A stretch of 64,000 nucleotides of DNA from Bacillus nitratireducens (GTDB lineage Bacteria > Bacillota > Bacilli > Bacillales > Bacillaceae_G), in the NCBI RefSeq assembly GCF_001884135.1, contig NZ_MAOC01000027.1:124001-188000 (forward strand), in the 5' to 3' direction. Position 1 is the stretch's first letter. Each line of letters begins with the position of its first letter. Under the pieces are notes generated by a model that made no database searches, was not told where the DNA came from, and saw nothing but the letters and a program-made list of their open reading frames with translations. Below, in pieces: positions 37,813 through 46,722 of the stretch. A program made the position numbers and the translations under genes.

Positions 37813-38346
37813 TCAGTGGATGTTTGGACACCCGCTGAAAGAAGTTAAAAGCTCAACCATTTTATCAATATCAAAATTAGGATTTGCTTCAAACCTTGTC
37901 ATCCATCCTACATACGTTAAATAGGCAAGTCTCGCTTGATCAATTGATTCAGTCTCGTCTACGCCCATTTTTTGATACAATTTTGCAACACAAGAAATTC
38001 TTTGCTCTTCTATATCTACTAAACGTGTTGCCACAACAGGATCATATTTAGCCCAAGCATAAATACCATTCTCAATTTTTTTATCTCGATTAAAACTAAT
38101 CTGTAATAGCTGTTCTAAAGATGCATCCGGTTGCTCCATACTTTGAACAATCAGCTTTGTTGCATGTACTTCCCAAAAGTCAAGCATAGAATCTAAAAGC
38201 TCTTGATGGTCACGAAAATAGTGATAGAAGCTTCCTTTGCTTATTTTTAGCAATCGAGCAAGTGCTTCAATGCGAACTTTATGTATTCCTTCATTAGCTA
38301 ATTGTTGTAATCCTACTTTTATCCAGTCTTCCCTCGTTGATTGCAT
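37813..38346 (-). CDS. TetR/AcrR-family transcriptional repressor
   Basis: 177 residues. The N-terminal TetR helix-turn-helix (about 5-50) reads RIEALARLLKISKGSFYHYFRDHQELL, a near-ideal family signature. The rest is the helical ligand-binding and dimer domain. GGAGAG precedes the ATG. An operator-like palindrome overlaps its own promoter region, and a second copy lies upstream of the next gene (DUF3995), so it probably represses itself and that gene. Inducer unknown. Confidence 0.93.
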   Translation of the reverse strand: MQSTREDWIKVGLQQLANEGIHKVRIEALARLLKISKGSFYHYFRDHQELLDSMLDFWEVHATKLIVQSMEQPDASLEQLLQISFNRDKKIENGIYAWAKYDPVVATRLVDIEEQRISCVAKLYQKMGVDETESIDQARLAYLTYVGWMTRFEANPNFDIDKMVELLTSFSGCPNIH

Positions 38347-38753
38347 ATTATCTCTCCAATAAAATACGGTAGCGTATGTTTTACGTTAGATTACTACTAT
38401 TCTCATTTTTTGTCAATTATTTGTTTATTTTTATGAACTTTAATGTCGTTGTTAATCGTAATATTGATCGTCATCACCCTTGATAAAATACAAGCACATA
38501 CTAAATCAAATAGAGTTTCTGTTATGTCCAGTAATATATCTTCCTCTGTAAATTTCAAGAAAATTCGGATGGTCCACAGCCTAAAACCCCTGAAGAAGCA
38601 GTTAGACCACTAAATTTTTCTGTATATTATTTTAAGTCATATTAGCTTCACGTGTATAAGGAATATATCAATGATTTTGTTGGTCAATTATACAAACAAT
38701 ATAACATTCACGTAATAGAATATACTATATTACACGAAAGGAGATAGCGATAT
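38347..38753. other. Regulatory stretch between TetR and CotA-like genes
   Basis: About 405 bases. It holds the TetR operator and the promoter region of the laccase gene. AATATACTA at about 38723 is one mismatch from the sporulation sigma-K/E type -10 (CATANNNTA), but no convincing -35 partner is seen. No gene. Confidence 0.45.
38362..38381. promoter_or_regulatory. TetR-type operator upstream of the TetR gene
   Basis: On the minus strand AACATACGCTACCGTATTTT, an imperfect inverted repeat close to the element at 37690-37709. It lies just upstream of the repressor's ribosome binding site. Confidence 0.68.
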
Positions 38754-40247
38754 TTGGAATTAAAAAAATTTATTGATCCCCTTCCGATTCCCTCTACAAT
38801 AAAACCTAAAGGAACATATAAAGGTAAGCCGTTTTATGATGTACGTATGATTGAAACGCTACACAAGTTTCATAGTGATTTACCAAAGACGAAAGTATGG
38901 GGTTATAATGGCATGGTACCTGGTCCAACGTTTGAGGTGAAAAAGGATCATCCTGTATATGTGAGATGGTCTAACGATTTACCTAAAAAACACTTCTTAC
39001 CTGTTGATACAACCGTTCACGGGGCGCATGATAACCCAGAAGTACGAACTGTTGTACATTTACATGGAAGCCCAAGTGAACCAGATAGCGATGGTCATCC
39101 TGAAGCATGGTTTACGAAAAACTTTCAACAAACAGGACCTAGTTTCGTAAAAGAGATTTATCATTATTCGAATCGAGAACGAGCAACTGCCCTTTGGTAT
39201 CATGATCATGCACTTGGGATTACTCGTTTAAATGTATATGCGGGTCTCGCAGGACTTTACTTGATCCGTGATAAAGAAGAAAAATCACTACCCCTACCTA
39301 AAGGGAAATACGAGATACCACTTATCGTTCAAGATAAATCTTTTAATCCGGACGGTTCCCTATTTTATCCTGCTCAACCTGAAGATCCATCACCAGGTTT
39401 ACCATACCCTTCTATTGTTTCTCTATTTTTAGGAAATACAATTGCAGTCAACGGGAAAGTATGGCCATTTTTAAAAGTGGAGCCCCGCAAATATAGATTT
39501 CGTTTATTAAACGCTTCTAATACTCGCACATACAAGTTCCAATTAAGTGACCTTAGCTCATTCTTTTTAATAGGGACTGATGGAGGCCTTCTTAAACGGC
39601 CGATTAAAGTACAAAGTTTAGATGTTTCACCAGCAGAGCGTATTGACATTATTATTGATTTTTCAAGGTTTGAAGGGAAAAAAGTAGTTTTACAAAATGG
39701 AATTGATTTAGATAATCCAACTGGTGAGATTATGGAGTTCCAAGTAACGAAACGATTATCCTGCCCAGATAAAAGTAAAATCCCATGCAAATTAAGTAAC
39801 ATTGACTTTATCCCCGTAGAAAAAGTAAAGAAAGTAAGACGATTAACATTAAATGACTCAGAGGATGAATTTGGACGACTCATGCTTTTATTAGATAATA
39901 AAGAATGGGACGATCCAGTGACAGAAACACCTTTATTAAATTCTGTTGAATTATGGGAGTTAGTAAATTTGACCGTTGGGATTCATCCTATTCATATACA
40001 TCTAGTTAATTTTCAAGTTCTTGATCGTCATGATTTGAATGGAAACTTATTAGATCCTCTCCCAACTGATTTCGGTTTAAAAGATACCGTGCTTGTAGCA
40101 GGTGAACAAACCGTTCGAATCATTATGAAGTTTGAGCCTTATTCTGGAGATTATGTATGGCATTGTCATCGTTTAGAGCATGAAGACCATGATATGATGA
40201 GACCTTTAAAAATCATACCTTCCAGTCTTAAGAAACACAAAAGATAA
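38754..40247 (+). CDS. cotA: CotA-like multicopper oxidase (laccase / bilirubin oxidase type)
   Basis: 497 residues, three cupredoxin domains. All copper sites are visible: HLHG near residue 102, WYHDHALG (about 151), HPIHIHL (about 404), and HCHRLEHEDHDMMRP (about 476) with the type 1 Cys/His and axial Met. The N-terminus (FIDPLPIPSTIKP), the VWGYNGMVPGPT phrase and the overall length match B. subtilis CotA, the spore-coat laccase that makes brown pigment. No signal peptide, as expected for a coat protein. The start is a TTG at 38754 behind AAAGGAG. Likely expressed during sporulation, but I cannot prove the promoter class. Confidence 0.92.
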   Translation: MELKKFIDPLPIPSTIKPKGTYKGKPFYDVRMIETLHKFHSDLPKTKVWGYNGMVPGPTFEVKKDHPVYVRWSNDLPKKHFLPVDTTVHGAHDNPEVRTVVHLHGSPSEPDSDGHPEAWFTKNFQQTGPSFVKEIYHYSNRERATALWYHDHALGITRLNVYAGLAGLYLIRDKEEKSLPLPKGKYEIPLIVQDKSFNPDGSLFYPAQPEDPSPGLPYPSIVSLFLGNTIAVNGKVWPFLKVEPRKYRFRLLNASNTRTYKFQLSDLSSFFLIGTDGGLLKRPIKVQSLDVSPAERIDIIIDFSRFEGKKVVLQNGIDLDNPTGEIMEFQVTKRLSCPDKSKIPCKLSNIDFIPVEKVKKVRRLTLNDSEDEFGRLMLLLDNKEWDDPVTETPLLNSVELWELVNLTVGIHPIHIHLVNFQVLDRHDLNGNLLDPLPTDFGLKDTVLVAGEQTVRIIMKFEPYSGDYVWHCHRLEHEDHDMMRPLKIIPSSLKKHKR

Positions 40248-40251
40248 CACG

Positions 40252-40283
40252 AAAGTCCCTCCAGAATTACTGAAGGGACTTTT
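40252..40283. terminator. Shared terminator between convergent genes
   Basis: AAAGTCCCT pairs with AGGGACTTTT around a 13-base loop. It follows the laccase stop directly. Confidence 0.8.
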
Positions 40284-40332
40284 ACATATTTGCAAAAAGT
40301 ACCTTTATGTATAAGCATTTTTCAATCTACAA

Positions 40333-40836
40333 CTATTTTTTAAGATTGTATTGCTCTAATAGCTTTTCTAACATTTCTAAAGTAACTGGCTGTGCCGTGT
40401 TAGTTAGTTGATACCCAATACGCCCGTTCGTTTCTACAGTTGCTTGTTGTAAATTCTTGATTTCATGTATACCTTTTTCTCTCAGATGCATAAATAATTG
40501 TTGTTCTGACATTTTTGCACGTAATAAATTCTTTTTTAGAATCTCTCCGTTTTCTATAACAATAATACTAGTTCCATTTAGAAACTTTTCTATTTTTCGT
40601 GATTTCAATTCAAAAAAATGAATGATAAGTAAAACACTCGCAAAAATAAACGCAGCAAAAATAGATGAGACTACTTTCCTACTTAATACAGGTTCTACAA
40701 TAATACGACCTATAGAAACAACAATAATAATTTCAGCACGAGTCATTTGGCTAACAGATTTACTACCTGTCAATTTCAAAAAAATAATTCCAGTGAGGAT
40801 TAAAATTATGCTTTCAAAAAGTATATTCATTACCAT
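40333..40836 (-). CDS. DUF421/YetF-family membrane protein (short form)
   Basis: 167 residues. Three membrane helices (about 3-75) are followed by a soluble domain with the DUF421 phrase EKFLNGTSIIVIENGEILKKNL and MSEQQLFMHLREKGI. Typical YetF/YcaP proteins are about 220-290 residues, so this is a short member lacking much of the C-terminal domain. Function unknown. ATG at 40836 with AAAGGATTGG upstream. Confidence 0.85.
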   Translation of the reverse strand: MVMNILFESIILILTGIIFLKLTGSKSVSQMTRAEIIIVVSIGRIIVEPVLSRKVVSSIFAAFIFASVLLIIHFFELKSRKIEKFLNGTSIIVIENGEILKKNLLRAKMSEQQLFMHLREKGIHEIKNLQQATVETNGRIGYQLTNTAQPVTLEMLEKLLEQYNLKK

Positions 40837-40893
40837 CCAATCCTTTAATTGTGAATGTTACTAGTATTCCCATTAAAGGATTTTTATGATATT

Positions 40894-41751
40894 TTAAACG
40901 CTCATAAAAGTTTTAAACCCTTCAGACCATGAAGGATGTAAAGGTATCCATCCATACTCTTTACGTGCTTTATTATTTGAAGCACCCCTCTCCCAGCTAT
41001 TCTTCCCCGTTTGAATCTTAGGGTTAGGTGCCCCTATTGCAGTTGCATATACCGGTAACCATTCTTTACTAGTAGCTGGGTAATCATCAACTATATTTAC
41101 TATACCTGAGGGCCAATTAAGAGCAAACCCAGCTGCCCTAGCTGCATCTTCGACATGTATAAACGAGCTTACCCCATCCGTCGCAACAATTTCGTTATTT
41201 AGAACTTGATTCGCAATCAATCCGTTTTCCGTATACCACGTTCCTGGGCCATATAACGTACCGTATCGAAGTATAACTGCTTCGGATAATTCAAAGGCTG
41301 TTTCTTCTAATTTAGCAATACCATTTATCGTAGCTTGACGAGGTATAGAAGCTGAAAAATCTAGCGGATCTGTTTCTGATGCAAGCGTATCTCCTGGTTC
41401 ATATGCCCACGAAATACTTTGAGCAATTATTTTCTTTACACCTACATTTTTAGCTGCGTCAACGAGATTACGAGTACCTTCAATTCTAATTTTTGCATTA
41501 TCTTCAAAATCCCATGAAGACAATGATGTTAATTGATGAATAACTACATCGGGATTTGTCTCTTCTAATACAGAAAATACAGCATAACGATTAAATACAT
41601 CGGCTTTTACTGGTATAGCCCCAACTTTTTTTATTGCTTCTACTTGCGATTCATTACGAGTCATTGCAAATACCGTATGCCCCTCTTTTATTAACATTGG
41701 CAATAAAGAACGTCCTATTACACCCGTTGCACCTGCTACAAAAATTTTCAT
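40894..41751 (-). CDS. NAD(P)-dependent epimerase/dehydratase-like protein (extended SDR)
   Basis: 285 residues, Rossmann fold. GATGVIG (7-13) binds the dinucleotide; NPDVVIHQLTSL is the fourth-strand motif. The usual YxxxK catalytic pair is not obvious: the region reads SISWAYEPG and later RQATINGIAKLEE. The protein may therefore be an atypical or non-catalytic SDR. AGGAGGAAC precedes the ATG. Next gene upstream is a second oxidoreductase in the same direction, 82 bases away. Substrate unknown. Confidence 0.82.
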   Translation of the reverse strand: MKIFVAGATGVIGRSLLPMLIKEGHTVFAMTRNESQVEAIKKVGAIPVKADVFNRYAVFSVLEETNPDVVIHQLTSLSSWDFEDNAKIRIEGTRNLVDAAKNVGVKKIIAQSISWAYEPGDTLASETDPLDFSASIPRQATINGIAKLEETAFELSEAVILRYGTLYGPGTWYTENGLIANQVLNNEIVATDGVSSFIHVEDAARAAGFALNWPSGIVNIVDDYPATSKEWLPVYATAIGAPNPKIQTGKNSWERGASNNKARKEYGWIPLHPSWSEGFKTFMSV

Positions 41752-41833
41752 ATGTGTTCCTCCTCATTTTGAATGTCATAATTAAGACGAAACATATGTA
41801 AAGTATGTGACAAATATTTGGTTAGTTTTTTCA

Positions 41834-42760
41834 TTATTCATATGAAACGTATACTTTTAAAGGATTAATTATCCCTTGACTCAATTCCTCAAAACATTGT
41901 ACGAGTGCAGTATAATGTATGTCATGTTGAAAAATTTCTTCTATAAATGGTGTTAGTTCTATTTTTCTAAAAAACCAATCTGCATGTTTTTGATAATCAT
42001 ATCCGTCACTTGACCCAATGATTTGCAATTCTTTCCGATAAAAGTCGGCGGTTAATGTTAGTTCTTCTTTATTACCATCTGAAAGTATACATATTACACC
42101 ATTACTATTAAGAGCTTTTTGCAATGTACGAAATCCGCTATTTGTAGCTGAAGATTCGAAACCGTAACTATATGTTTCTATTATTTGCTCTTCTGAATCA
42201 TATATGTTTTTTGCACCAAATTTCTGTGCCAATTCTCTTCTATTTTTATTAGGTTCAACAACATCCACATGATCCACACCTGCATAGTATTTTAAGAAAT
42301 AACATGTGAGTAAACCCATAACTCCCATGCCAGTAATAAGTACCTTTCTATCCTGTTGTGGGTTTAGTTTTAATACTCCTTTAGCGGCATCACATGAAAG
42401 AATGGATAATAAGGCAACTTTAGGATTTATATAACTAGGTACTCGAGTTACTTTATATCCCTTAACTATTCCTATCGTTTGATGCCCATAAAAAGAAACT
42501 ACTTTATCGCCTACGTTTAAATTTGTTACTTTATTACCAACTTGAATAACTTCACCATAACTTTCATATCCAGTTTCTCTTGGATAAAAAGGATTTGTAT
42601 CTGTAACATCCGATTCTTTATACTGTGGTAACTCTGCTCCAATACTAATTGCACCTGCGATTGTTTTAATGATAATTTCATCATCCTGTATAGACTTAAT
42701 TTCACAAGTTTGCCAATTTAATTGTTTACGTCCTTCTAAAACTAACTTATATTGTTCCAT
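41834..42760 (-). CDS. MDR-superfamily (alcohol dehydrogenase-like) oxidoreductase
   Basis: 308 residues. A GroES-like N-terminal domain (GYESYGEVIQVGNKVTNLNVGDKV) is followed by a Rossmann domain (VLITGMGVMGLLTCYFLK). The structural four-cysteine zinc lobe is missing and the catalytic zinc ligands are not apparent. It thus resembles zinc-independent or BchC-like members rather than a classical alcohol dehydrogenase. GAGAGG precedes the ATG. Substrate unknown. Confidence 0.8.
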   Translation of the reverse strand: MEQYKLVLEGRKQLNWQTCEIKSIQDDEIIIKTIAGAISIGAELPQYKESDVTDTNPFYPRETGYESYGEVIQVGNKVTNLNVGDKVVSFYGHQTIGIVKGYKVTRVPSYINPKVALLSILSCDAAKGVLKLNPQQDRKVLITGMGVMGLLTCYFLKYYAGVDHVDVVEPNKNRRELAQKFGAKNIYDSEEQIIETYSYGFESSATNSGFRTLQKALNSNGVICILSDGNKEELTLTADFYRKELQIIGSSDGYDYQKHADWFFRKIELTPFIEEIFQHDIHYTALVQCFEELSQGIINPLKVYVSYE

Positions 42761-42870
42761 TACTATCCTCTCACTTTACAAAAATATATTCTCACCAAAA
42801 TTCAAACAATATATAATAGATTCATCCAAAATTAAAGCTATAACGTTGGCTAGCACTCAACAGTGATCAC

Positions 42871-43113
42871 ATGATAATTGAATTTGATGGATATGAAATT
42901 AATGAGTATGCTATTGGTCCTAACTGTTCTATTAACCAGTTAATAGTAATGTATTTAAACGTGAAAAATGAAGAGTTATCTAATGAGAATCTTGTAAGTT
43001 TATTTTGTGCACGATATCATTTTGAAAACATTCCAAAGTCATTACAAGAAAACATTACGAGCGATGTCGTCATTGATTTAGACACGGACTATATTTATAT
43101 CCCTAATAGATAA
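42871..43113 (+). CDS. Small hypothetical protein
   Basis: 80 residues, acidic, no membrane segment, no recognised family. It reads like a real protein (MIIEFDGYEINEYAIGPNCS, ending DTDYIYIPNR). The ribosome binding site is weak (GTGATCAC next to the ATG). It lies alone between divergent neighbours. Function not assignable. Confidence 0.5.
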   Translation: MIIEFDGYEINEYAIGPNCSINQLIVMYLNVKNEELSNENLVSLFCARYHFENIPKSLQENITSDVVIDLDTDYIYIPNR

Positions 43114-43148
43114 CAATAATCTAATAAACTAAAATGGTTGAATGTAAC

Positions 43149-43361
43149 TTACGATTCAGACAAGAATTTAATAAAATAAGTAATTGCCCAAATGGAAGTC
43201 GCGAATTGAGTGACAAAATACATTGTCCATTCGAAAGAAGTCAGTTTTCTCTCTCGTTTAATCTTCTTTAAGTATCTGTAAAATATTAATGTACTCAAAA
43301 ACATAAGTAATAAAGAGAATTGTTGTAGATCATCGACTATACGTACCGCCATAGACTCCAT
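43149..43361 (-). CDS. Small membrane protein, unknown function
   Basis: About 70 residues with two membrane helices (LLLMFLSTLIFYRYL and WTMYFVTQFATSIWAITYF) and a basic loop between them (KKIKRERK). The GGAGGG before the start is strong; ATG at 43361 or 43352 may be used. No family recognised. Confidence 0.6.
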   Translation of the reverse strand: MESMAVRIVDDLQQFSLLLMFLSTLIFYRYLKKIKRERKLTSFEWTMYFVTQFATSIWAITYFIKFLSES

Positions 43362-43564
43362 CACCCTCCTATAAAAAATAAAAACTATACTTTAAGGATA
43401 TCATTTATTTGGCAATGTTTTTCCATTTATTCAATAAAATTTTAAAAATGTTTTATGCGATATATGTGTAGAGATAATAAATAAGATTCTTTTTGTTTTG
43501 TTGAATTTTATTTATCTTGATTCACCAGTTCATTTGAGGATGATTTGTTTAGAAATCTTCACAG

Positions 43565-44326
43565 TTACCTTTCTTGGTTATCATAATATGTTTTATCTGC
43601 GTATTTTTTATCCTTTCCTTTTAGATAAGCTAAGATTACTTTTGGATTTTTAAGTAAAGTCCAGTCTCCATATTTATCAAATCTTCTGCATGAAGTTATC
43701 ATTCCATTTTTAATTGTACCGAATTTCTTATTATTTTGCTTTCCCCATTCTTTTAATCGTTTAGCGAAATCTGCATCTTCGGCCATAAGCATGTTTTCAT
43801 TAAATCCGTTGATTGCCATAAAGTCTTTTCTATAGCACCAAAAAATCCCTACAGATATAGCTCCATACTTAAAAAGTAAGGGGATTATTATTAACATTGC
43901 GGAAACGAATATTCCTAAAGACATCCTTTCAAACTTCCCAGTTACCCCACCACCAATGTATTTACCTGAAGCTAAATATTTGTCTACATTAGACAACATA
44001 AACTCTGTCATTTGGGTATCAGCATCTATAGTAATGATTATTTCTCCACTAGCTATTTCGGCCCCTGCATTTCGGATTTTGGATAAGTTTTTATCGTTAT
44101 TTTTTAATGTAATACAGTTATAAGACTTTGCTATTTCTTCTGTGTTATCTGTGCAGCGATTTAAAACAACTATGACTTCAGTTTGATCTTTATATGCCTC
44201 TGATGCCTTTGCAATTGAATCCAAACATTTTTTAATGTACTTTTCTTCATTGTGTGCAGGAATTATAATAGAAAACTTCACATCTTTTTCTAGATTCCCT
44301 GCTAACGATTCTTTTGTTTCAGTCAT
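43565..44326 (-). CDS. Glycosyltransferase family 2
   Basis: 253 residues, GT-A fold. FSIIIPAHNEEKYI opens the nucleotide-binding part. IITIDADTQM carries the DxD metal site, and the acceptor region has MLMAEDADFAKRL with an ED motif. A hydrophobic stretch (FVSAMLIIIPLLF) in the middle may associate with the membrane. It should transfer a sugar to a lipid or polysaccharide acceptor; the sugar is unknown. AAGGGGG precedes the ATG. No capsule or teichoic acid gene is adjacent. Confidence 0.9.
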   Translation of the reverse strand: MTETKESLAGNLEKDVKFSIIIPAHNEEKYIKKCLDSIAKASEAYKDQTEVIVVLNRCTDNTEEIAKSYNCITLKNNDKNLSKIRNAGAEIASGEIIITIDADTQMTEFMLSNVDKYLASGKYIGGGVTGKFERMSLGIFVSAMLIIIPLLFKYGAISVGIFWCYRKDFMAINGFNENMLMAEDADFAKRLKEWGKQNNKKFGTIKNGMITSCRRFDKYGDWTLLKNPKVILAYLKGKDKKYADKTYYDNQER

Positions 44327-44469
44327 AATATCCCCCTTATTTTATAAAGTAAATATCTACTATATATATTAATAGTTATTAGGTTGTATTATAGAAACTG
44401 AAGGTAAACTGTTATTTAAAAGTTTTACTTCGGAGTATTTAAAACATTACAGTAAACGTAAAACAAGCA

Positions 44470-44500
44470 TAACCCCGTTCTGATGTTAAGAAAGGGGTTA
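44470..44500. repeat. Hairpin, possible terminator
   Basis: TAACCCC pairs with GGGGTTA around a 17-base loop. No strong T run; located upstream of the glycosyltransferase and downstream of the VOC gene. Confidence 0.4.
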
Positions 44501-44561
44501 AATAATATGAATTAAATTTGATTAGTATTGCGCCCTATGCCTCATTGTGCAACAGCGAGGT

Positions 44562-44978
44562 TCACGCTTTTTCGTTCGAAATCAGCACATCTAAATAGTG
44601 CTGATTGTACATAATGCCTAATATATTTCCGAAGGGATCAACTACAGAAGCCGTGATGAATCCCACGCCACGCTCTGTAGGTGCCTCATATTCTTTCGCT
44701 CCCATAGACAACAGCTTATTGAACGTTGCTGTTACATCATCAACATGCCAATACACGATAGCACCAGCTGGACCGGTCACTGTACCAACTGGTGCATAAA
44801 GGCTATCGATTAAACCTAGCTCATGTTGGTAGTCTCCAATGCGAAATTCGACATATCCTGGGCGTTCAAAGTATGGTTCGCTTCCTAATAGCTCAGCGTA
44901 CCACTTTTTTGCAGCTGCTAAATCATCTGTCCAAAAACTAACTGTAGTTAGTCCTCGTAATGTTTGTGTATTGCTCAT
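44562..44978 (-). CDS. VOC-family (glyoxalase/bleomycin resistance-like) protein
   Basis: 138 residues with the paired beta-alpha-beta-beta-beta units of the vicinal oxygen chelate fold. TTVSFWTDDLAAAKKWYAELLG and the C-terminal SVVDPFGNILGIMYN are typical. The start is the ATG at 44978, with GGAGGG at 8-base spacing; the frame is open 13 codons further. It may be a dioxygenase, lyase or drug-binding protein; substrate unknown. Confidence 0.88.
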   Translation of the reverse strand: MSNTQTLRGLTTVSFWTDDLAAAKKWYAELLGSEPYFERPGYVEFRIGDYQHELGLIDSLYAPVGTVTGPAGAIVYWHVDDVTATFNKLLSMGAKEYEAPTERGVGFITASVVDPFGNILGIMYNQHYLDVLISNEKA

Positions 44979-45226
44979 AATCGATTCCCTCCATAATGTT
45001 GAGTAATACTTCCTCAAACTAAATAAAATAACCCTCTCTGAATTACCTTTAATTCACATATTAATAACCCATTCTCTTATTCATATTCAAGAAAACGACC
45101 TTTTAATGGTATATCATGAATGGAACGATTTTTTTATAATTAAACGATATTATTGTGACTCAACCAGAGCAGTACATACAAACAAGGCAATTATTTTCTT
45201 TTTCATATTACGCCTCTTAATAAACC

Positions 45227-46600
45227 TTATTCTTTATTAAACTGAAAATCTACACGGTTCATTCGTTTTATTTCCTCAATTACTTTGCCAATCCCTTCTT
45301 CAATCTTTTCTTCTTTTACATTAGATACATTTAACTTTAACAATCTCTCTTTATGAAAGTTACTTAAATAATTTTTATCAATAGAATCTATCCTTATTTG
45401 ACTCTTGCTTAAATTTTTAATAAATGTGTCCGTGACTATATTTCTTTTCAACTGTAAACAAGTATGTATCCCAATTGGATCTACTGTTCTATAAGTAAAC
45501 AAATGTGGATTATCATTTTGAACACCTTCTACTACTGCCGCTAGTTTTTTTGACCTATTGTAGTAAGATGCTTTTATTTTATGTTTATGCCGATCAAACA
45601 TTCCGCTCTTTATGTAAATTTCTAAAGCAGCTTGCGAGATCATAGGACTATCGATATCTAAAATCTTTTTATACTTATAAAAGGCATCCGCAATGGATGG
45701 CGGGAGGACTGCAACACCGACTCGCAAACCAGGAAAGATGATCTTCGAATAACTTTTTAAATATATAACATGGTTACAATTATCTTGACTGTAAAAAGGA
45801 TCAACTTTTGAATCAGTTTCTAAATCTGCTAAATAGTCGTCTTCCACTATAAATACATTATATTTCTTCGCAAGTTGAATAATCTTTTCTCTCTCTTTTT
45901 TAGAATACGAAGTTCCAAGTGGATGATGAAATCTTGGAGTTGTATAAAAGAATTTAATTTTTTCTGTTCGGAATATCCGCTCTAGTTCATTTAAATCTAA
46001 CCCTTCATGTGTACGTTTTATTCCGATCACAGGGATCTTATTTGTTTCTACATATTCAATATATAAATGGTAACTTGGCTGTTCAATTAGTATCGTTTCG
46101 TTTTCATTCGGAAATGGTATTGAAGTTAGTATAGCAAGTGCTTGCTGCACACCTGACGTTATAAATATATTATCTTCCTTCGTGAAAACTTGATAGTTTG
46201 CTAACTGTTTTTGCACAACCGAAATTAAAGATGGTAACCCTTTCGGTGTTCCGTATATAAACAAATCATTCTTATAGGTATCAATCGCTTTATTAATGCA
46301 ATGCTGAAAATCTAAGTATGGAAAAACATCTGGATCTGGGGCCGAAGAAGCGAAATCAATAATCTCGTTACTTTCTACGTAACTTCCAGATTTCTTAACA
46401 ACGTAATATCCACTTTGAGGTACAGAATAAATAATATGACGCTTTTCCAATTCATGTAGCGCTCGTATTACAGTCGCCTTATTACATTCATATTGTGTAA
46501 CAAGCGACCGTATAGACGGTAATTTCTTTCCTTCTTTTATCTCACCATTTTGAATCATACTTTCTAAGTCGTTCAAAACATGTAAATACTTATACATCAT
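45227..46600 (-). CDS. MocR-type transcriptional regulator (GntR HTH + aminotransferase fold)
   Basis: 457 residues. GntR-type winged helix (about 5-70; LPSIRSLVTQYECNKATVIRALHELE) plus aminotransferase domain (about 100-450). PLP-site motifs are TSGVQQALAIL, TTPRFHHPLG, EDDYLADLE and the lysine of YLKSYSKIIFPGLR. GGAGGTG precedes the ATG pair at 46600/46597. It is divergent from an EamA exporter and M3 peptidase operon, which it probably controls. It is the second MocR/EamA pair in the window and only distantly like the first. Confidence 0.9.
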   Translation of the reverse strand: MMYKYLHVLNDLESMIQNGEIKEGKKLPSIRSLVTQYECNKATVIRALHELEKRHIIYSVPQSGYYVVKKSGSYVESNEIIDFASSAPDPDVFPYLDFQHCINKAIDTYKNDLFIYGTPKGLPSLISVVQKQLANYQVFTKEDNIFITSGVQQALAILTSIPFPNENETILIEQPSYHLYIEYVETNKIPVIGIKRTHEGLDLNELERIFRTEKIKFFYTTPRFHHPLGTSYSKKEREKIIQLAKKYNVFIVEDDYLADLETDSKVDPFYSQDNCNHVIYLKSYSKIIFPGLRVGVAVLPPSIADAFYKYKKILDIDSPMISQAALEIYIKSGMFDRHKHKIKASYYNRSKKLAAVVEGVQNDNPHLFTYRTVDPIGIHTCLQLKRNIVTDTFIKNLSKSQIRIDSIDKNYLSNFHKERLLKLNVSNVKEEKIEEGIGKVIEEIKRMNRVDFQFNKE

Positions 46601-46618
46601 TACACCTCCTATATTTTT

Positions 46619-46630
46619 TGTACCGGTACA
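46619..46630. promoter_or_regulatory. Palindrome in the MocR/EamA divergent promoter region
   Basis: TGTACCGGTACA, a perfect 12-base palindrome just upstream of the MocR ribosome binding site. Candidate operator. Confidence 0.45.
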
Positions 46631-46683
46631 GTTTGTATTTGTTCACATTGTAGCACTAGATCAGAAGGATTACTATGTACGTA

Positions 46684-46695
46684 TACTGGCCAGTA
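46684..46695. promoter_or_regulatory. Second palindrome in the same divergent region
   Basis: TACTGGCCAGTA, a perfect 12-base palindrome 53 bases from the first, upstream of the exporter gene. Candidate operator. Confidence 0.4.
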
Positions 46696-46722
46696 AGAAA
46701 TTAACTACTATGAGGTGAAATG

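Noticed and set aside
38560-38645. Short plus-strand frame with a PKTPEEAVRPLNF phrase upstream of the laccase
   Set aside because: No start codon in frame and no support beyond composition.
39374-39883. 169-codon minus-strand frame opposite the CotA-like gene
   Set aside because: Complementary reading of a strongly conserved multicopper oxidase; no start signal.
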